A stretch of 64,000 nucleotides of DNA from an uncultured Marinobacter sp. (GTDB lineage Bacteria; Pseudomonadota; Gammaproteobacteria; Pseudomonadales; Oleiphilaceae), in the NCBI RefSeq assembly GCF_947259545.1, contig NZ_CAMYMK010000007.1:558001-622000 (forward strand), written 5' to 3'. Position 1 is the first letter of the stretch. Each line of letters starts with the position of its first letter. A program made the position numbers and the translations under genes. Under the pieces are notes generated by a model. The model saw only the letters and a list, made by a program, of their open reading frames with translations, did not search any database and was not told where the DNA came from. Shown here in pieces: positions 39,684 through 48,804 of the stretch.

Positions 39684-40361
39684 TCAGTTGATTTGTTCGA
39701 CGTCCGACAGAGCGATAGAGCCCATGCCCGACAGATTCAGTGTGACCTTGCCGCCCTGACCCAGGGAGACGCTGTCCACATTTGCACTCACCATGGTCGC
39801 CAGTTGCTCTGTGCCACCGGGGTATGAACCCTCAGCAACAATGCGGTATGGGCCGGGTGGCAAGGCATTGCCGTTGCCGTCCGTGCCGTCCCACTGGAAC
39901 GAGGCAATACCCGCCTGGCTGGCGCCGAGATCGATCTGGCGAACCCGTTCGCCGTTCTGACTCTCAATGGACACCCGCAGACCGCCGGTGGAAGCCGGCA
40001 CCTGAATTGTGCCGGTGATCTCGCCTTCGTTACCCAGGATGCCGATCTGCGATGGCGCCAGAACGGTCCGACCTACCATGGCCGACGCCTGCAGCGCCTG
40101 AGTGGAGCGGAACTGGCTGCCCAGATCATCCACACTGCGGGCCACGCCCTGCATTTCCTCCAGAGAGCTGAACTGGGCAAGCTGGGAAATGAACTCGCCA
40201 TTGTCCTGGGGCTCAAGGGGGTTCTGATTTTTCAGCTGGGCAATCATCAGCTCCATGAACTCGTTCTTGCCGAGCTCATTATTACCCGCACCCGCTTTAT
40301 CCTTCTGGTGACGGAAACCCCCAAGTACATCCGAGACTTCTGTCGGGTTAATCGCGCTCAT
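39684..40361 (-). CDS. flgD: Flagellar hook assembly (capping) protein FlgD
   Basis: A 225-residue hook-cap protein. The N-terminal segment LGKNEFMELMIAQLKNQNPLEPQDN with EFISQLAQFSSLEEMQ is diagnostic; the C-terminal half has the FlgD tudor/Ig-like region (WDGTDGNGNALPPGPYRIVAEG). Lies between flgC and flgE. Confidence 0.97.
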   Translation of the reverse strand: MSAINPTEVSDVLGGFRHQKDKAGAGNNELGKNEFMELMIAQLKNQNPLEPQDNGEFISQLAQFSSLEEMQGVARSVDDLGSQFRSTQALQASAMVGRTVLAPSQIGILGNEGEITGTIQVPASTGGLRVSIESQNGERVRQIDLGASQAGIASFQWDGTDGNGNALPPGPYRIVAEGSYPGGTEQLATMVSANVDSVSLGQGGKVTLNLSGMGSIALSDVEQIN

Positions 40362-40379
40362 CGGTCAATCCTCGCCCGG

Positions 40380-40829
40380 TTACTGCTGCCCAAGTGTAAG
40401 AATGCGCTGCATCATCGATTTGGCCGTGTTCATAATGTCCACGTTCATCTGGAAACTGCGGGAGGACGACATCATGTCGGCCATTTCCTCAACCACATTC
40501 ACGTTGGGATAAAACACGTAGCCGTCCTCGTTGGCAGCAGGATGGTTCGGCTCGTAGCGCATTTGCAGCTCCGCATCGCTCTCGACAATGCCATCCACAC
40601 GAACGCCCGCTCCGGGGCCGTCTTCACTACTGAACGCCATCCCCTGCTGGTCAGGGTTCAGCATGGACTGCTGGATGGTCGCAAACACCGGCTTACGGGC
40701 CCGATAGGTCGTCTCGGTACTGGAGCTGGCCGTTTCCGCATTGGCGATGTTGGACGCAGTGGTATTCAACCGCAGTGACTGTGCAGTCATGCCGGAACCG
40801 GCAATATCAAAAATGTTACCCAGGGACAT
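40380..40829 (-). CDS. flgC: Flagellar proximal rod protein FlgC
   Basis: A 149-residue rod protein. It has the axial start SLGNIFDIAGSGMTAQSLRLNTTASNIANAET and the motif YPNVNVVEEMADMMSSSRSFQMNVDIMNTAKSMMQRIL at the C-terminus. Standard length. Confidence 0.97.
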   Translation of the reverse strand: MSLGNIFDIAGSGMTAQSLRLNTTASNIANAETASSSTETTYRARKPVFATIQQSMLNPDQQGMAFSSEDGPGAGVRVDGIVESDAELQMRYEPNHPAANEDGYVFYPNVNVVEEMADMMSSSRSFQMNVDIMNTAKSMMQRILTLGQQ

Positions 40830-40865
40830 AATGCTGCTCCTCTAAAAGCTGTTAGCTGCGCCCGG

Positions 40866-41267
40866 TTACTGACCGGAGAGGGCTTTCTTCAGCCCTGAGA
40901 ATTTACCGTCCAGGAACTGGAAACTCGCCTGATAGTCCATAGCGTTTCTCATGAACCGGCTCTGTTCCTGCTGAGTTTCCACGGTGTTGCCATCCACGGA
41001 AGGCTGATGCGGCATACGGTAGAGCAACTCGTTGTCCTGGCCACCGGGCGTGGTATCCATATGGGCATCGTGGGTCCGCTCCATGTTGAAGCCGCTGCCA
41101 CTCTGCTGCTGCGCCCTCTCCAACATCGCGCGGAAATCCACGTCCCGGGCCTTGAAGCCGGGGGTATCCGCATTTGCGAGGTTGTTCGCCAACACTTCAC
41201 CGCGCTTTACCCTGGCCTCCAGGGCGTGCTGGTGAATACCCAGTGCTTTATCAAAGGAAATTGCCAT
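40866..41267 (-). CDS. flgB: Flagellar proximal rod protein FlgB
   Basis: A 133-residue rod protein starting MAISFDKALGIHQHALEARVKRGEVLANNLANADTPGFKARDVDF, typical of FlgB. GGGAGG lies 4-5 bases before this ATG, so it is preferred to the longer in-frame start at 41300. It is the first gene of the flgBCDE unit and has a sigma-54 promoter 67 bases upstream. Confidence 0.95.
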   Translation of the reverse strand: MAISFDKALGIHQHALEARVKRGEVLANNLANADTPGFKARDVDFRAMLERAQQQSGSGFNMERTHDAHMDTTPGGQDNELLYRMPHQPSVDGNTVETQQEQSRFMRNAMDYQASFQFLDGKFSGLKKALSGQ

Positions 41268-41333
41268 ACTGCCTCCCGAACCTTGTGCCCGGCTCTGCAT
41301 TGGTTTGCCGGTTCACCTCTTTGCAGTGGACAA

Positions 41334-41349
41334 AGCAACGTCAATGCCA
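41334..41349 (-). promoter_or_regulatory. Sigma-54 promoter of flgBCDE
   Basis: The minus strand reads TGGCATTGACGTTGCT: GG and GC exactly 10 bases apart, TTGCT matching the -12 consensus TTGCW and TGGCA matching the -24 box. Predicted start near 41323, leader about 57 bases. Confidence 0.78.
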
Positions 41350-41527
41350 GTTTTCCGGAGGCTGCGGATTCAGTGGGCTGGAGAGTAATGAGTGGAATTT
41401 TTTTCCGGGGCTGACGAGCCCGACGAAAGCGGAAGCGGCAATCGCTTTCCCCTACCGGCTAGCGGAAGGCTGTTCAGATAGGCCCCATCAGAATTGTGGG
41501 GTTTCTGTATAACTGTTAACCTTTAGT

Positions 41528-41556
41528 CTTACATCCGCCTATTAAAAAATTATAAA
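41528..41556 (+). promoter_or_regulatory. Probable sigma-70 promoter of the Mpo1-like/cyclase unit
   Basis: CTTACA (41528-41533) and TATAAA (41551-41556) are 17 bases apart, with the start codon only 18 bases further on. The leader would be very short and no clear Shine-Dalgarno sequence is seen. Confidence 0.4.
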
Positions 41557-41573
41557 GAGTCGGTAGCAGAATC

Positions 41574-41885
41574 ATGAGTGAACAAAGCGCTTTTCAGAAC
41601 TTTTCGGAATTCTATCCGTACTACCTGGAAGAACACAGTGATATCACTTGCCGGAGGCTCCATTTCGTAGGCAGTCTCCTGGTCATCGTCGTTGCGCTTT
41701 ATGCCATTTTAACCGCCAAACTGGCTTGGCTCCTGCTGGTGCCCGTTATCGGTTACGGCTTTGCCTGGGTTGGCCATTTCTTCTTTGAGAAGAACCGCCC
41801 GGCCACGTTCAAGTACCCATTGTACAGTCTGATGGGTGACTGGGTGATGTTTCGCGACATCCTCATCGGCCGGATCCGATTCTGA
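41574..41885 (+). CDS. DUF962/Mpo1-like membrane protein
   Basis: A 103-residue protein with two hydrophobic segments (about 29-46 and 48-66) and the DUF962 pattern: FYPYYLEEHSDITCRRLHFVG at the N-terminus and GHFFFEKNRPATFKYP near 68. Yeast Mpo1 of this family is an Fe(II) dioxygenase of fatty-acid alpha-oxidation; conserved histidines (HF, GHF) are kept here, but the activity of bacterial members is unknown. Its stop codon and the cyclase start are one base apart. Confidence 0.85.
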   Translation: MSEQSAFQNFSEFYPYYLEEHSDITCRRLHFVGSLLVIVVALYAILTAKLAWLLLVPVIGYGFAWVGHFFFEKNRPATFKYPLYSLMGDWVMFRDILIGRIRF

Positions 41886-41886
41886 T

Positions 41887-43326
41887 ATGTTGAGTGCCTC
41901 CGTGGATCTGCGCAAGGCCGGCAATGGTGCCGCCAAGTCCACGGTTGTGGATGCCCAGATAGATCCCGTCGCCATTCCGCCGATGCCGGACTACAACGGC
42001 CGTATACTCGCTTACACGGCGACAGCGGCCATTATTGGTGCCGGCGTTTTTGAGGGGGCGTTTCCTGACTGGATGCTATGGCTGATTGGCGCAGCTTTGG
42101 CCTGGCCCCATATTGCCCACCTCCTGACCCGCCATACCTTGCTCAGACAATCCCCACGAATCCGTCAGAAAATGCTCATAGCGGATTGCGTCATCGGGGG
42201 AGGTTTTGTCGGCACCATAGGGGTGGTCGCCATTCCATCGGTATCCATCATGATGATGCTGATGTTCAGCTGCCTGATCGTAGGCGGCTTTCGTCAATGG
42301 GTGTTCGGTTCCGCGTTCATGGCTGCCTCGCTGTTCATCGGGCTGGCCATTTTCGGTCCGGCCGAAAGCTTCCAGGCGCCACTGCTCACCAGCATTCTAT
42401 CGTTACTGGCAACCGGTCTATACATTTGTGTCACCGCCTATTACTCCCACCAGCAGGCACGGGCGCTGATGATGGCCAAGACCCAGATCCAGAATCAACG
42501 GGAACAGTCCATTGCTCTCTCCCACAAGTTGTCCAAGTACCTATCACCCCAGGTCTGGCAATCGATCTTTACCGGAGAGCGGGATGTGCGCCTTGAAACC
42601 CAGCGCAAGAAACTGGCCGTTTTCTTCTCCGACATCAAAGGCTTTACCGAATTGTCAGAGGAAATGGAGCCGGAAGCACTGACCGAACTGCTCAACCACT
42701 ACTTCAATGGCATGTCGGAGGTGGCGTTGAAGTACGGCGGCACCATCGACAAGTTCGTCGGCGATTCGATCATGGTGTTCTTTGGCGACCCCACCAGCCG
42801 GGGCCAGAGAGAAGACGCCTTTGCCTGCGTGTCCATGGCCATTGAGATGCGCAAGCACATGAAAATCATGCGGCAGAAATGGCGCAGCCAGGGCATCAAG
42901 ACCCCGCTGGAAATCCGCATGGGCATCAGTACCGGCTACACCACCGTCGGCAACTTTGGTGCCGAGAACCGCATGGATTACACCATTATCGGCAAGGAAG
43001 TGAACCTCGCCAGCCGCCTGGAATCCCTGGCCGATCCGGGTGAAATCCTGGTGTCCTATGAAACCTTCTCACTGATCAAGGACCGCATCATGTGTCGGGA
43101 CAAGGGTGAGATTACGGTGAAAGGGTTTGGCAAGCCGGTACCGATTTATGAAGTGGTGGACTTCCGCCGCGACATGGGTCCGAACCGCAGTTTCCTGGAA
43201 CACGAGCACAGCGGATTTGCCATGTACCTGGATTCCGAGAAGATCTCCGAGAGGGAACGCCACGCGATCCTGACCGCCCTGGAAGACGCCGCCGACCGCC
43301 TGCGGCAGGAAGAGGAAATCCGCTGA
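41887..43326 (+). CDS. MASE2-domain class III adenylate cyclase (CyaB-like)
   Basis: A 479-residue membrane cyclase. The N-terminal part (about 30-200) has five or six helices with the MASE2 look (WPHIAHLLTRHTLL, IADCVIGGG). The catalytic domain (about 235-420) keeps the metal aspartates (FFSDIKGFTELSE; FVGDSIMVFFGDP), the transition-state NLASRLES residues, and Lys and Thr (DKFVGD, MDYTIIG) that suit ATP. P. aeruginosa CyaB has the same architecture and makes cAMP for Vfr. Coupled to the DUF962 gene upstream; convergent with queF. Confidence 0.92.
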   Translation: MLSASVDLRKAGNGAAKSTVVDAQIDPVAIPPMPDYNGRILAYTATAAIIGAGVFEGAFPDWMLWLIGAALAWPHIAHLLTRHTLLRQSPRIRQKMLIADCVIGGGFVGTIGVVAIPSVSIMMMLMFSCLIVGGFRQWVFGSAFMAASLFIGLAIFGPAESFQAPLLTSILSLLATGLYICVTAYYSHQQARALMMAKTQIQNQREQSIALSHKLSKYLSPQVWQSIFTGERDVRLETQRKKLAVFFSDIKGFTELSEEMEPEALTELLNHYFNGMSEVALKYGGTIDKFVGDSIMVFFGDPTSRGQREDAFACVSMAIEMRKHMKIMRQKWRSQGIKTPLEIRMGISTGYTTVGNFGAENRMDYTIIGKEVNLASRLESLADPGEILVSYETFSLIKDRIMCRDKGEITVKGFGKPVPIYEVVDFRRDMGPNRSFLEHEHSGFAMYLDSEKISERERHAILTALEDAADRLRQEEEIR

Positions 43327-43344
43327 TTCCCTCCCCTTGCGAAC

Positions 43345-44163
43345 TTACTGGCGAATCAGCCGGGCCCCGGAACCATCTTCCGGGTCGGTACTGCGCCAGG
43401 GATTGATGTCGAGCCCGCCCCTGCGGGTATAGCGGGCACACACCATCAACGCTTCCGGTTTGCACCTTGCCATGATGTCGGTAAACAGGGTTTCCACGCA
43501 GTGCTCATGGAAGTCCTGCTTCTGGCGAAAGCTCACGATGTAGCGAAGCAATCCCCTGCGATCCAGTTTTGGCCCGGTGTAGCGGATCATCACCGTGGCC
43601 CAGTCAGGCTGACCGGTGACCGGGCAATTGCTTTTCAGCAAGTGAGAACAAAGGTTTTCCGATACCACCTCGCCAGACGCCGAAAGGGATTCCGGCGCGT
43701 AATCGTAGGTCACATCGTCCACGGTTTCGCCGTCGATCAGTTCATAGCCTTGCGGTCGGCCTTCCGCCATGGCGCCCTCATCCACACTGCGCATGGTCAC
43801 CTGCACCGCAGCGCCACTGCCACTGGACAGGTCCCGGGTGATCACATCCGCGACCTGCTCAGGTGACGAAAACACCGCCTGGTTCAGCGAGTTCAGGTAC
43901 AGCTTCAGGGACTTGGATTCAATAATGCACGGCGAAGCCGCGGGGAACCGAATCTCCGCCCAGGCCACGACCGGCACGCCATCAGCACGCAACCAGGACA
44001 CCTCCCAGGCCTGCCAGAGATCCTCCCCGAACCAGGGCCAGCGCCCGTCCGACAGACCAATGCGGCGACGATTTTCCTCCCGGGGCACGGGGAAAAGCAG
44101 GTCCGGATTGTAGCGGTCCGGATACTCACTGGATTTGCCCAGGGGGGCATCGTTAAGTGCCAT
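43345..44163 (-). CDS. queF: NADPH-dependent 7-cyano-7-deazaguanine reductase
   Basis: A 272-residue QueF of the long, two-fold tunnel type. The active Cys is in KSNCPVTGQPDW near 191, the QueF motif ESKSLKLYLNS is near 91 and the catalytic Glu/His region EHCVETLF is near 220. It reduces preQ0 to preQ1, feeding tgt and queA in this window. Confidence 0.96.
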   Translation of the reverse strand: MALNDAPLGKSSEYPDRYNPDLLFPVPREENRRRIGLSDGRWPWFGEDLWQAWEVSWLRADGVPVVAWAEIRFPAASPCIIESKSLKLYLNSLNQAVFSSPEQVADVITRDLSSGSGAAVQVTMRSVDEGAMAEGRPQGYELIDGETVDDVTYDYAPESLSASGEVVSENLCSHLLKSNCPVTGQPDWATVMIRYTGPKLDRRGLLRYIVSFRQKQDFHEHCVETLFTDIMARCKPEALMVCARYTRRGGLDINPWRSTDPEDGSGARLIRQ

Positions 44164-44192
44164 GAAGTGTCCTGTTCAAAAGGTGCTGAAAG

Positions 44193-44966
44193 TTAATGGC
44201 GAATGCCTTTGCCGCGCTTGAGCATTTGTAACGAAATCGCGGTCAGCAAGGCAATGAACACCAGGATCATACCCAGTGCCACAAAGGGATTCACGTCCGA
44301 CACACCCAGAATACCAAACCGGAAGGCATTCACCATGTACAGAATCGGATTGATCATGGACACGCCCTGCCAGAAGTCCGGCAACATATTGATGCTGTAG
44401 AACACCCCACCCAGATAGGTCAGCGGTGTAAGCACGAACGTGGGCACGATGGAAATATCATCAAACTTGGTAGCCAGCATGGCGTTGATAAACCCGCCCA
44501 GGGCAAACAGCGCCGAGGTCAAAAATACCGTGAGCACCACCATCGGCAGGTTGTGAATGTCCAGCCGGGTAAACCCCAGCGACAGCAGCGTCACGATCAG
44601 CCCGATTCCCAGGCCGCGGGCCATACCGCCGCAGACATACCCGGCCAGAATGATCCAGTTGGGCACTGGCGATACCAGTAGCTCCTCAATGCTTCGCTGG
44701 AACTTCATTGAAAAGAACGACGACACCACATTGGCGTAGGAACTGGTGATCACCGCCATCATGATCAGCCCGGGCACAATGAAGGACATATAATCGAAGC
44801 CCCCCATGTCACCGATCCGGGAACCAATCAGGTTGCCGAAAATGATGAAGTACAGCGTCATGGTGACCGCCGGTGGTAACAGGGTCTGGGGCCAGATCCG
44901 GGTGAACCGGCGGATCTCCCGGATCACGATAGTGTTGAACGCCGTGACCATTGCCTGGACCTTCAT
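44193..44966 (-). CDS. ABC-2 type transporter permease (YadH-like)
   Basis: A 257-residue membrane protein with six predicted helices and the ABC2_membrane signature (PLTYLGGVFYSINMLPDFWQ near 187). It resembles E. coli YadH, an uncharacterised exporter permease. Its ATG overlaps the stop of the ATPase gene by 4 bases, so the pair forms one exporter. Substrate unknown. Confidence 0.93.
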   Translation of the reverse strand: MKVQAMVTAFNTIVIREIRRFTRIWPQTLLPPAVTMTLYFIIFGNLIGSRIGDMGGFDYMSFIVPGLIMMAVITSSYANVVSSFFSMKFQRSIEELLVSPVPNWIILAGYVCGGMARGLGIGLIVTLLSLGFTRLDIHNLPMVVLTVFLTSALFALGGFINAMLATKFDDISIVPTFVLTPLTYLGGVFYSINMLPDFWQGVSMINPILYMVNAFRFGILGVSDVNPFVALGMILVFIALLTAISLQMLKRGKGIRH

Positions 44967-45904
44967 GCGACACCTCCCTGAGCTTCCCGGGCATTCTCTT
45001 CCACCATCCGGATAAACAGCTCCTCCAGACGGTTGGCCTTGGTCCGCATACTCACCACCTTGATTCCCCGCTGCTCCAGTTGCACAAACACCTGGTTCAG
45101 GCCCTGACCTTTCTGGACCTCCACTTCCAGTGCGCCCTCCTCACTCAGGCGGCACGGAAAGCCGTCCAGCGCAGGCGCACCCTCCAGTGTGGTTTCCGTA
45201 TCCAGCACAAAGGTTTCCACATGCAGCTGCTGCAGCAGCTCACGCTTGCTGGTGTGTTTCAGGATCCGCCCATGGTCAATGATCGCAATGTTGCGACACA
45301 GGGCCTCGGCTTCTTCCAGATAGTGGGTCGTGAGGATAATCGTGGTGCCCTGACGGTTCATTTCCTCCAGGAACGTCCACATGGACCGGCGCAGTTCAAT
45401 ATCGACACCCGCAGTCGGTTCGTCCAGGATCAGCAGCTTTGGCTCATGCACCAGGGCGCGGGCAATCATCAGCCGGCGCTTCATACCGCCGGACAGCATC
45501 CGTGCCGGGGTGTCTTTTTTGTCCCAGAGCCCCAGCTTGCGCAGGTATTTTTCAGCCGACACCTTTGCCTGCTTCAGCGGGATGCCGTAGTAACCCGCCT
45601 GGGTAGTGACAATGTCAAAGACCTTCTCAAACTGATTGAAATTGAACTCCTGGGGCACCACCCCGAGGTTCAGTTTGGCGTCAGAGAGATGGGTATCGAT
45701 GTCATAACCAAACACCCGAACCTTGCCCCCGGTCTTGTTCACCAGGGAACACACGATGCCCAGTGTGGTGGATTTACCAGCCCCGTTGGGCCCCAGCAGA
45801 GCGAAAAAATCCCCCTGCCTGACGTTCATGTCGATACCCTTGAGGGCGTGGAAACCATCACCGTAGGTTTTGGTCAGCCCCTCGATCTCCAGTGCGTTGG
45901 TCAT
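44963..45904 (-). CDS. ABC transporter ATP-binding protein (YadG-like)
   Basis: A 313-residue ATPase. Walker A LLGPNGAGKST near 36, signature LSGGMKRR near 134, Walker B LILDEPTAGVD near 155, and the switch His in TTHYLEEAE near 188. Together with the YadH-like permease it makes a two-gene exporter of the drug/polysaccharide ABC-2 class. The C-terminal 80 residues are typical of YadG. Confidence 0.95.
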   Translation of the reverse strand: MTNALEIEGLTKTYGDGFHALKGIDMNVRQGDFFALLGPNGAGKSTTLGIVCSLVNKTGGKVRVFGYDIDTHLSDAKLNLGVVPQEFNFNQFEKVFDIVTTQAGYYGIPLKQAKVSAEKYLRKLGLWDKKDTPARMLSGGMKRRLMIARALVHEPKLLILDEPTAGVDIELRRSMWTFLEEMNRQGTTIILTTHYLEEAEALCRNIAIIDHGRILKHTSKRELLQQLHVETFVLDTETTLEGAPALDGFPCRLSEEGALEVEVQKGQGLNQVFVQLEQRGIKVVSMRTKANRLEELFIRMVEENAREAQGGVA

Positions 45905-46175
45905 AAATTACCCAGAAGTGTGGCATGTCAGGCACAAAGGCCCGGCCCATTACATGATCCGTTAAACCAGAAATGTTTTAAGTTGTGGCAACCATGGAAT
46001 TTTCAAGTCACGGCAGCGGATTTGCCCGCCCCGGAAAAGGTTCAAACTGCGACAGGATTCCCGATATCCCCTCGCGCCCCTCCCTATAATGCCGGTTACA
46101 ACAATTTACAAAAGGCCCGGCGAAGCAGACGCTTCCTCACGGCAGGCCGCACGACCAGGGAATGCAGGCAACACC

Positions 46176-47294
46176 ATGAGATCCGTTCACCTTACTCGAT
46201 TGTCCCTGCCATTGATGGCAGTGCTGTTCTTATCTGGCTGCCTCGGTGGCGGCGGAGGCAGCAGCGACGACACCCGAACCGGCTCACTGACATACAACGG
46301 CATCAGTGGCCTGCACTACACCACTGCCAGCCGCAGCGAACAAACCGACAGTGCCGGACAGTTCCGCTATTACCCCGGTGAGCGTATCTCATTCCGGGTT
46401 GGCAACCTGCCCCTCGCCACTGACGTGCCCACCGACCAATACCTTACCCCACTGGAATTCCTTGCGGATATCCGGAAAAGCCTGAATAACCCGGGCACCG
46501 ATCACGAAGGGTTGCAGACACACCAGATCACCGAACAGCAATTGTTGTCCGACACCACGCTGCTCAATCTCACCCGATTCCTGCTCGCCCTGAACTGGAA
46601 CGAAAGGATCACCGAAGGCAACGGAATAGAGATCCGTGACCGGGTGGTGCAACAACTGAATGACGCCTTACCCGATTTGACGGCGCCGATCGACTTCACT
46701 GTCAGCGAAACCGATTTTACCGCACTGGGGAGCACACCCTCCCCGGCCAACCAGCTGCTGGCAGGCATCTGCTTCTACCCGGAAGAGGATGAACTCTGTC
46801 AGACACCGCCCAGCCAGGAAGAGATCAACAACGCCCCACCCCGGCCGGAGGACGAAGACCTGCGCGACCCTGAAATGGACTACCAGGAAGACCTGCAGAG
46901 CAGACGTGATCGCATTCTGGATGCGACCCGCAGCCTGGAGGATTTCGACACCGAAGCGGCTCAGGACTACCTGACGCGGGAACTCAACGCCATAACCACC
47001 GACATCGGTAACCGCTACTATCTGGACAACGAAACCGCCAACCACCCGGCCAGCGACACCGGAATCAAAGACGTGAGCATCCGCCGTATCAACGGGGAAA
47101 CGGACCTGGACAAGGTCGAGGCCATCAGCACGCGCAACCAGGATGTGGTGATTCATGCCTTCGGCTGGCAGACGGCAACGGTGGAGTACTTCATTGCGGG
47201 CGACAGCGGAGGCGAATCAGAAGTCATCGTCAACTTTCGCCCGCGGAACAGCTATCGCTGGGTAAGAAAAAGCCTCAGGGTCATCATTGACTGA
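46176..47294 (+). CDS. Lipoprotein of unknown function
   Basis: A 372-residue lipoprotein: signal MRSVHLTRLSLPLMAVLF with lipobox LSGC and a glycine-rich GGGGGSS tether. The first 60 mature residues carry the pattern GLHYTTASRSEQTDSAGQFRYYPGE..SF.VG common in gammaproteobacterial lipoproteins. The rest is acidic and has no domain I recognise. The start at 46176 gives a proper signal peptide; a longer frame from 46089 would bury it. The region 45905-46175 upstream holds no other gene. Confidence 0.75.
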   Translation: MRSVHLTRLSLPLMAVLFLSGCLGGGGGSSDDTRTGSLTYNGISGLHYTTASRSEQTDSAGQFRYYPGERISFRVGNLPLATDVPTDQYLTPLEFLADIRKSLNNPGTDHEGLQTHQITEQQLLSDTTLLNLTRFLLALNWNERITEGNGIEIRDRVVQQLNDALPDLTAPIDFTVSETDFTALGSTPSPANQLLAGICFYPEEDELCQTPPSQEEINNAPPRPEDEDLRDPEMDYQEDLQSRRDRILDATRSLEDFDTEAAQDYLTRELNAITTDIGNRYYLDNETANHPASDTGIKDVSIRRINGETDLDKVEAISTRNQDVVIHAFGWQTATVEYFIAGDSGGESEVIVNFRPRNSYRWVRKSLRVIID

Positions 47295-47309
47295 CAACGC
47301 CTGAGGCTT
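47266..47309 (-). terminator. Terminator of the HD-GYP-like gene
   Basis: A 9-pair inverted repeat AGCCTCAGG (47271-47279) / CCTGAGGCT (47300-47308) with a 20-base loop. On the minus strand it is followed by TTTTTC. It lies across the 3' end of the convergent lipoprotein gene. Confidence 0.5.
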
Positions 47310-47318
47310 GCTGGAAAA

Positions 47319-48629
47319 TCAGGAGCCGACCAGTCGGGACAGGTTCCAGCGCGATTCCGTTCCGGTGACATCAAAGTGCTCAGGGTTGAGCCCTTCCGTA
47401 CCATGAGGCAGGCACTCGGAAATGGACAGGGTTTCCGCCGGCCCCTTGCCTTCATTGAAGCTTGCCAGATCAATAATCTTGGCGGACTTCAGCGGCTCCT
47501 GGTATTGATTGGTCATCACCATCACCTGCGGCCACAAACGACGATCGGCAGAATGGGATACGACAATTCCCCGCTGTCCGTCATTGAGCTGCACCAGACT
47601 GCCGGTGGGATAGATCCCGACGGCCTGGATAAACTTCTCGATCAGGTCTCCCTGGAACTCGATGTTGCGCATGTCATACAGCAGGTTGACGGCTTTTGCC
47701 GGGGTCAGGGGCTCGGAGTTGTCCCGTGGGGCAATCACCGTTTCGAAGAACTCGGCCAGCCCGGCGATCTTGGCCAGCAGTGGAATGCGGTCGCCGCGGA
47801 CGCCTTCCGGGAAGCCCGATCCGTTATGACGCTCACGGTGCCCCTGCACCACACTGACCACAGCGCGAGACACACCGGTACCATCCAGCATGGCCACGCC
47901 CCGCTCAACATAGCCACGGTAACGCGCGAATTCATCCGCATCCAGCTTGCCTTCCTTTTGCAGCAGCTCAAGGGGAAGCTCTGTCTTACCCACCTGTGAC
48001 AACAGGCACCCGAGGCCCAGATGGTTGAGCAGCCCTTCGTTCAGGCCCAGATGGCGACCACATATCAGAGCCCACACCGCCGTATTCATGGCATGGCGGT
48101 AGGTGAAGTCATCGTGCTCCCGGGTACGACTCAGCCACAGCAACGCATTCGGGTTGCGAATCACACTGGACACCATCTTGCGGGTGACCCTGGCCACTTC
48201 CCTCAGATCCGGGGTTTCCTCACGATGGACAGACACGACTACCCGACTCAGGGCGGTTTCGGCATCAGCCAGGACCGTTCCCGAAAGCTTGAGTTCCTTT
48301 TTGAGGGTCGACGAGTTTTCGTACCGGACCGGATCCTTGATCTGCAACGGCGGCAGCTGGATCACTTCCCGATTGTCGCCATACTTCCTGTTGGAGCGCT
48401 TGCCGAATACCGTGCCTGACGGATTGACCGCATCAAGCCTGTCGCGCGCTTCCGCTACGTCGATCACAACCCACTTGCAGTGGGACATCACTGACCGGAT
48501 GTCATCCTGGGAACGAATGTGAAAGCCCTGAATAGGGAAAGGTGTCTGGTGCCAAGGCCGATCCAGATCGGATACGAACATCCCTACCTGCAGATCATGT
48601 ACGGCGATTTTCCTTTGACGAACGCCCAC
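47319..48629 (-). CDS. Degenerate HD-GYP domain protein with DUF3391 N-terminus
   Basis: A 436-residue soluble protein: an N-terminal DUF3391-like region (QRKIAVHDLQVGMFVSDLDRPW) and an HD-GYP fold (about 165-330). Essential residues are altered: the HD pair in LHDIGK is SQ (LLSQVGK, near 211), HHE is HRE, and GYP is GFP (NGSGFPEG, near 273). c-di-GMP phosphodiesterase activity is therefore unlikely; a binding or scaffolding role is inferred. The start is GTG at 48629 with AAGGGGTG upstream. A PilZ gene lies two genes upstream on the same strand. Confidence 0.88.
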   Translation of the reverse strand: MGVRQRKIAVHDLQVGMFVSDLDRPWHQTPFPIQGFHIRSQDDIRSVMSHCKWVVIDVAEARDRLDAVNPSGTVFGKRSNRKYGDNREVIQLPPLQIKDPVRYENSSTLKKELKLSGTVLADAETALSRVVVSVHREETPDLREVARVTRKMVSSVIRNPNALLWLSRTREHDDFTYRHAMNTAVWALICGRHLGLNEGLLNHLGLGCLLSQVGKTELPLELLQKEGKLDADEFARYRGYVERGVAMLDGTGVSRAVVSVVQGHRERHNGSGFPEGVRGDRIPLLAKIAGLAEFFETVIAPRDNSEPLTPAKAVNLLYDMRNIEFQGDLIEKFIQAVGIYPTGSLVQLNDGQRGIVVSHSADRRLWPQVMVMTNQYQEPLKSAKIIDLASFNEGKGPAETLSISECLPHGTEGLNPEHFDVTGTESRWNLSRLVGS

Positions 48630-48804
48630 GACGCACCCCTTATATCAAAATTATCGATACTTACTATTCTGACGCAGCCAGCGAAAGAGTCCATTACATT
48701 TCTGTAGTGCAAAGTAACCGGGAAGCAACATGGCGTAACCATTGCTATCACGGAGCAACAAAATGTAGCAGTGTGATGGAGCTCACACTTCTGGTACAAA
48801 AGTG

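Larger units (their letters stand above)
41268..41573. other. Divergent regulatory region between flgB and the Mpo1-like gene
   Basis: This 306-base gap carries the flgB sigma-54 promoter (minus strand) and a probable sigma-70 promoter for the Mpo1-like/cyclase pair (plus strand). Between them are imperfect GC-rich repeats (gaaagcggaagcggcaatcgctttcc region) but no open frame. Binding sites for a flagellar master regulator may be here; I cannot define them. Confidence 0.6.

Noticed and set aside
38149..39759. A 536-codon open frame on the plus strand.
   Set aside because: It lies wholly opposite flgE and flgD, both of which have clear family motifs; it shows no recognisable domain and arises from the high-GC codon pattern.
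44951..46381. A 476-codon plus-strand frame across the YadG-like ATPase gene.
   Set aside because: It covers the ATPase gene in antisense and runs into the lipoprotein gene in another frame; no domain or start signal supports it.
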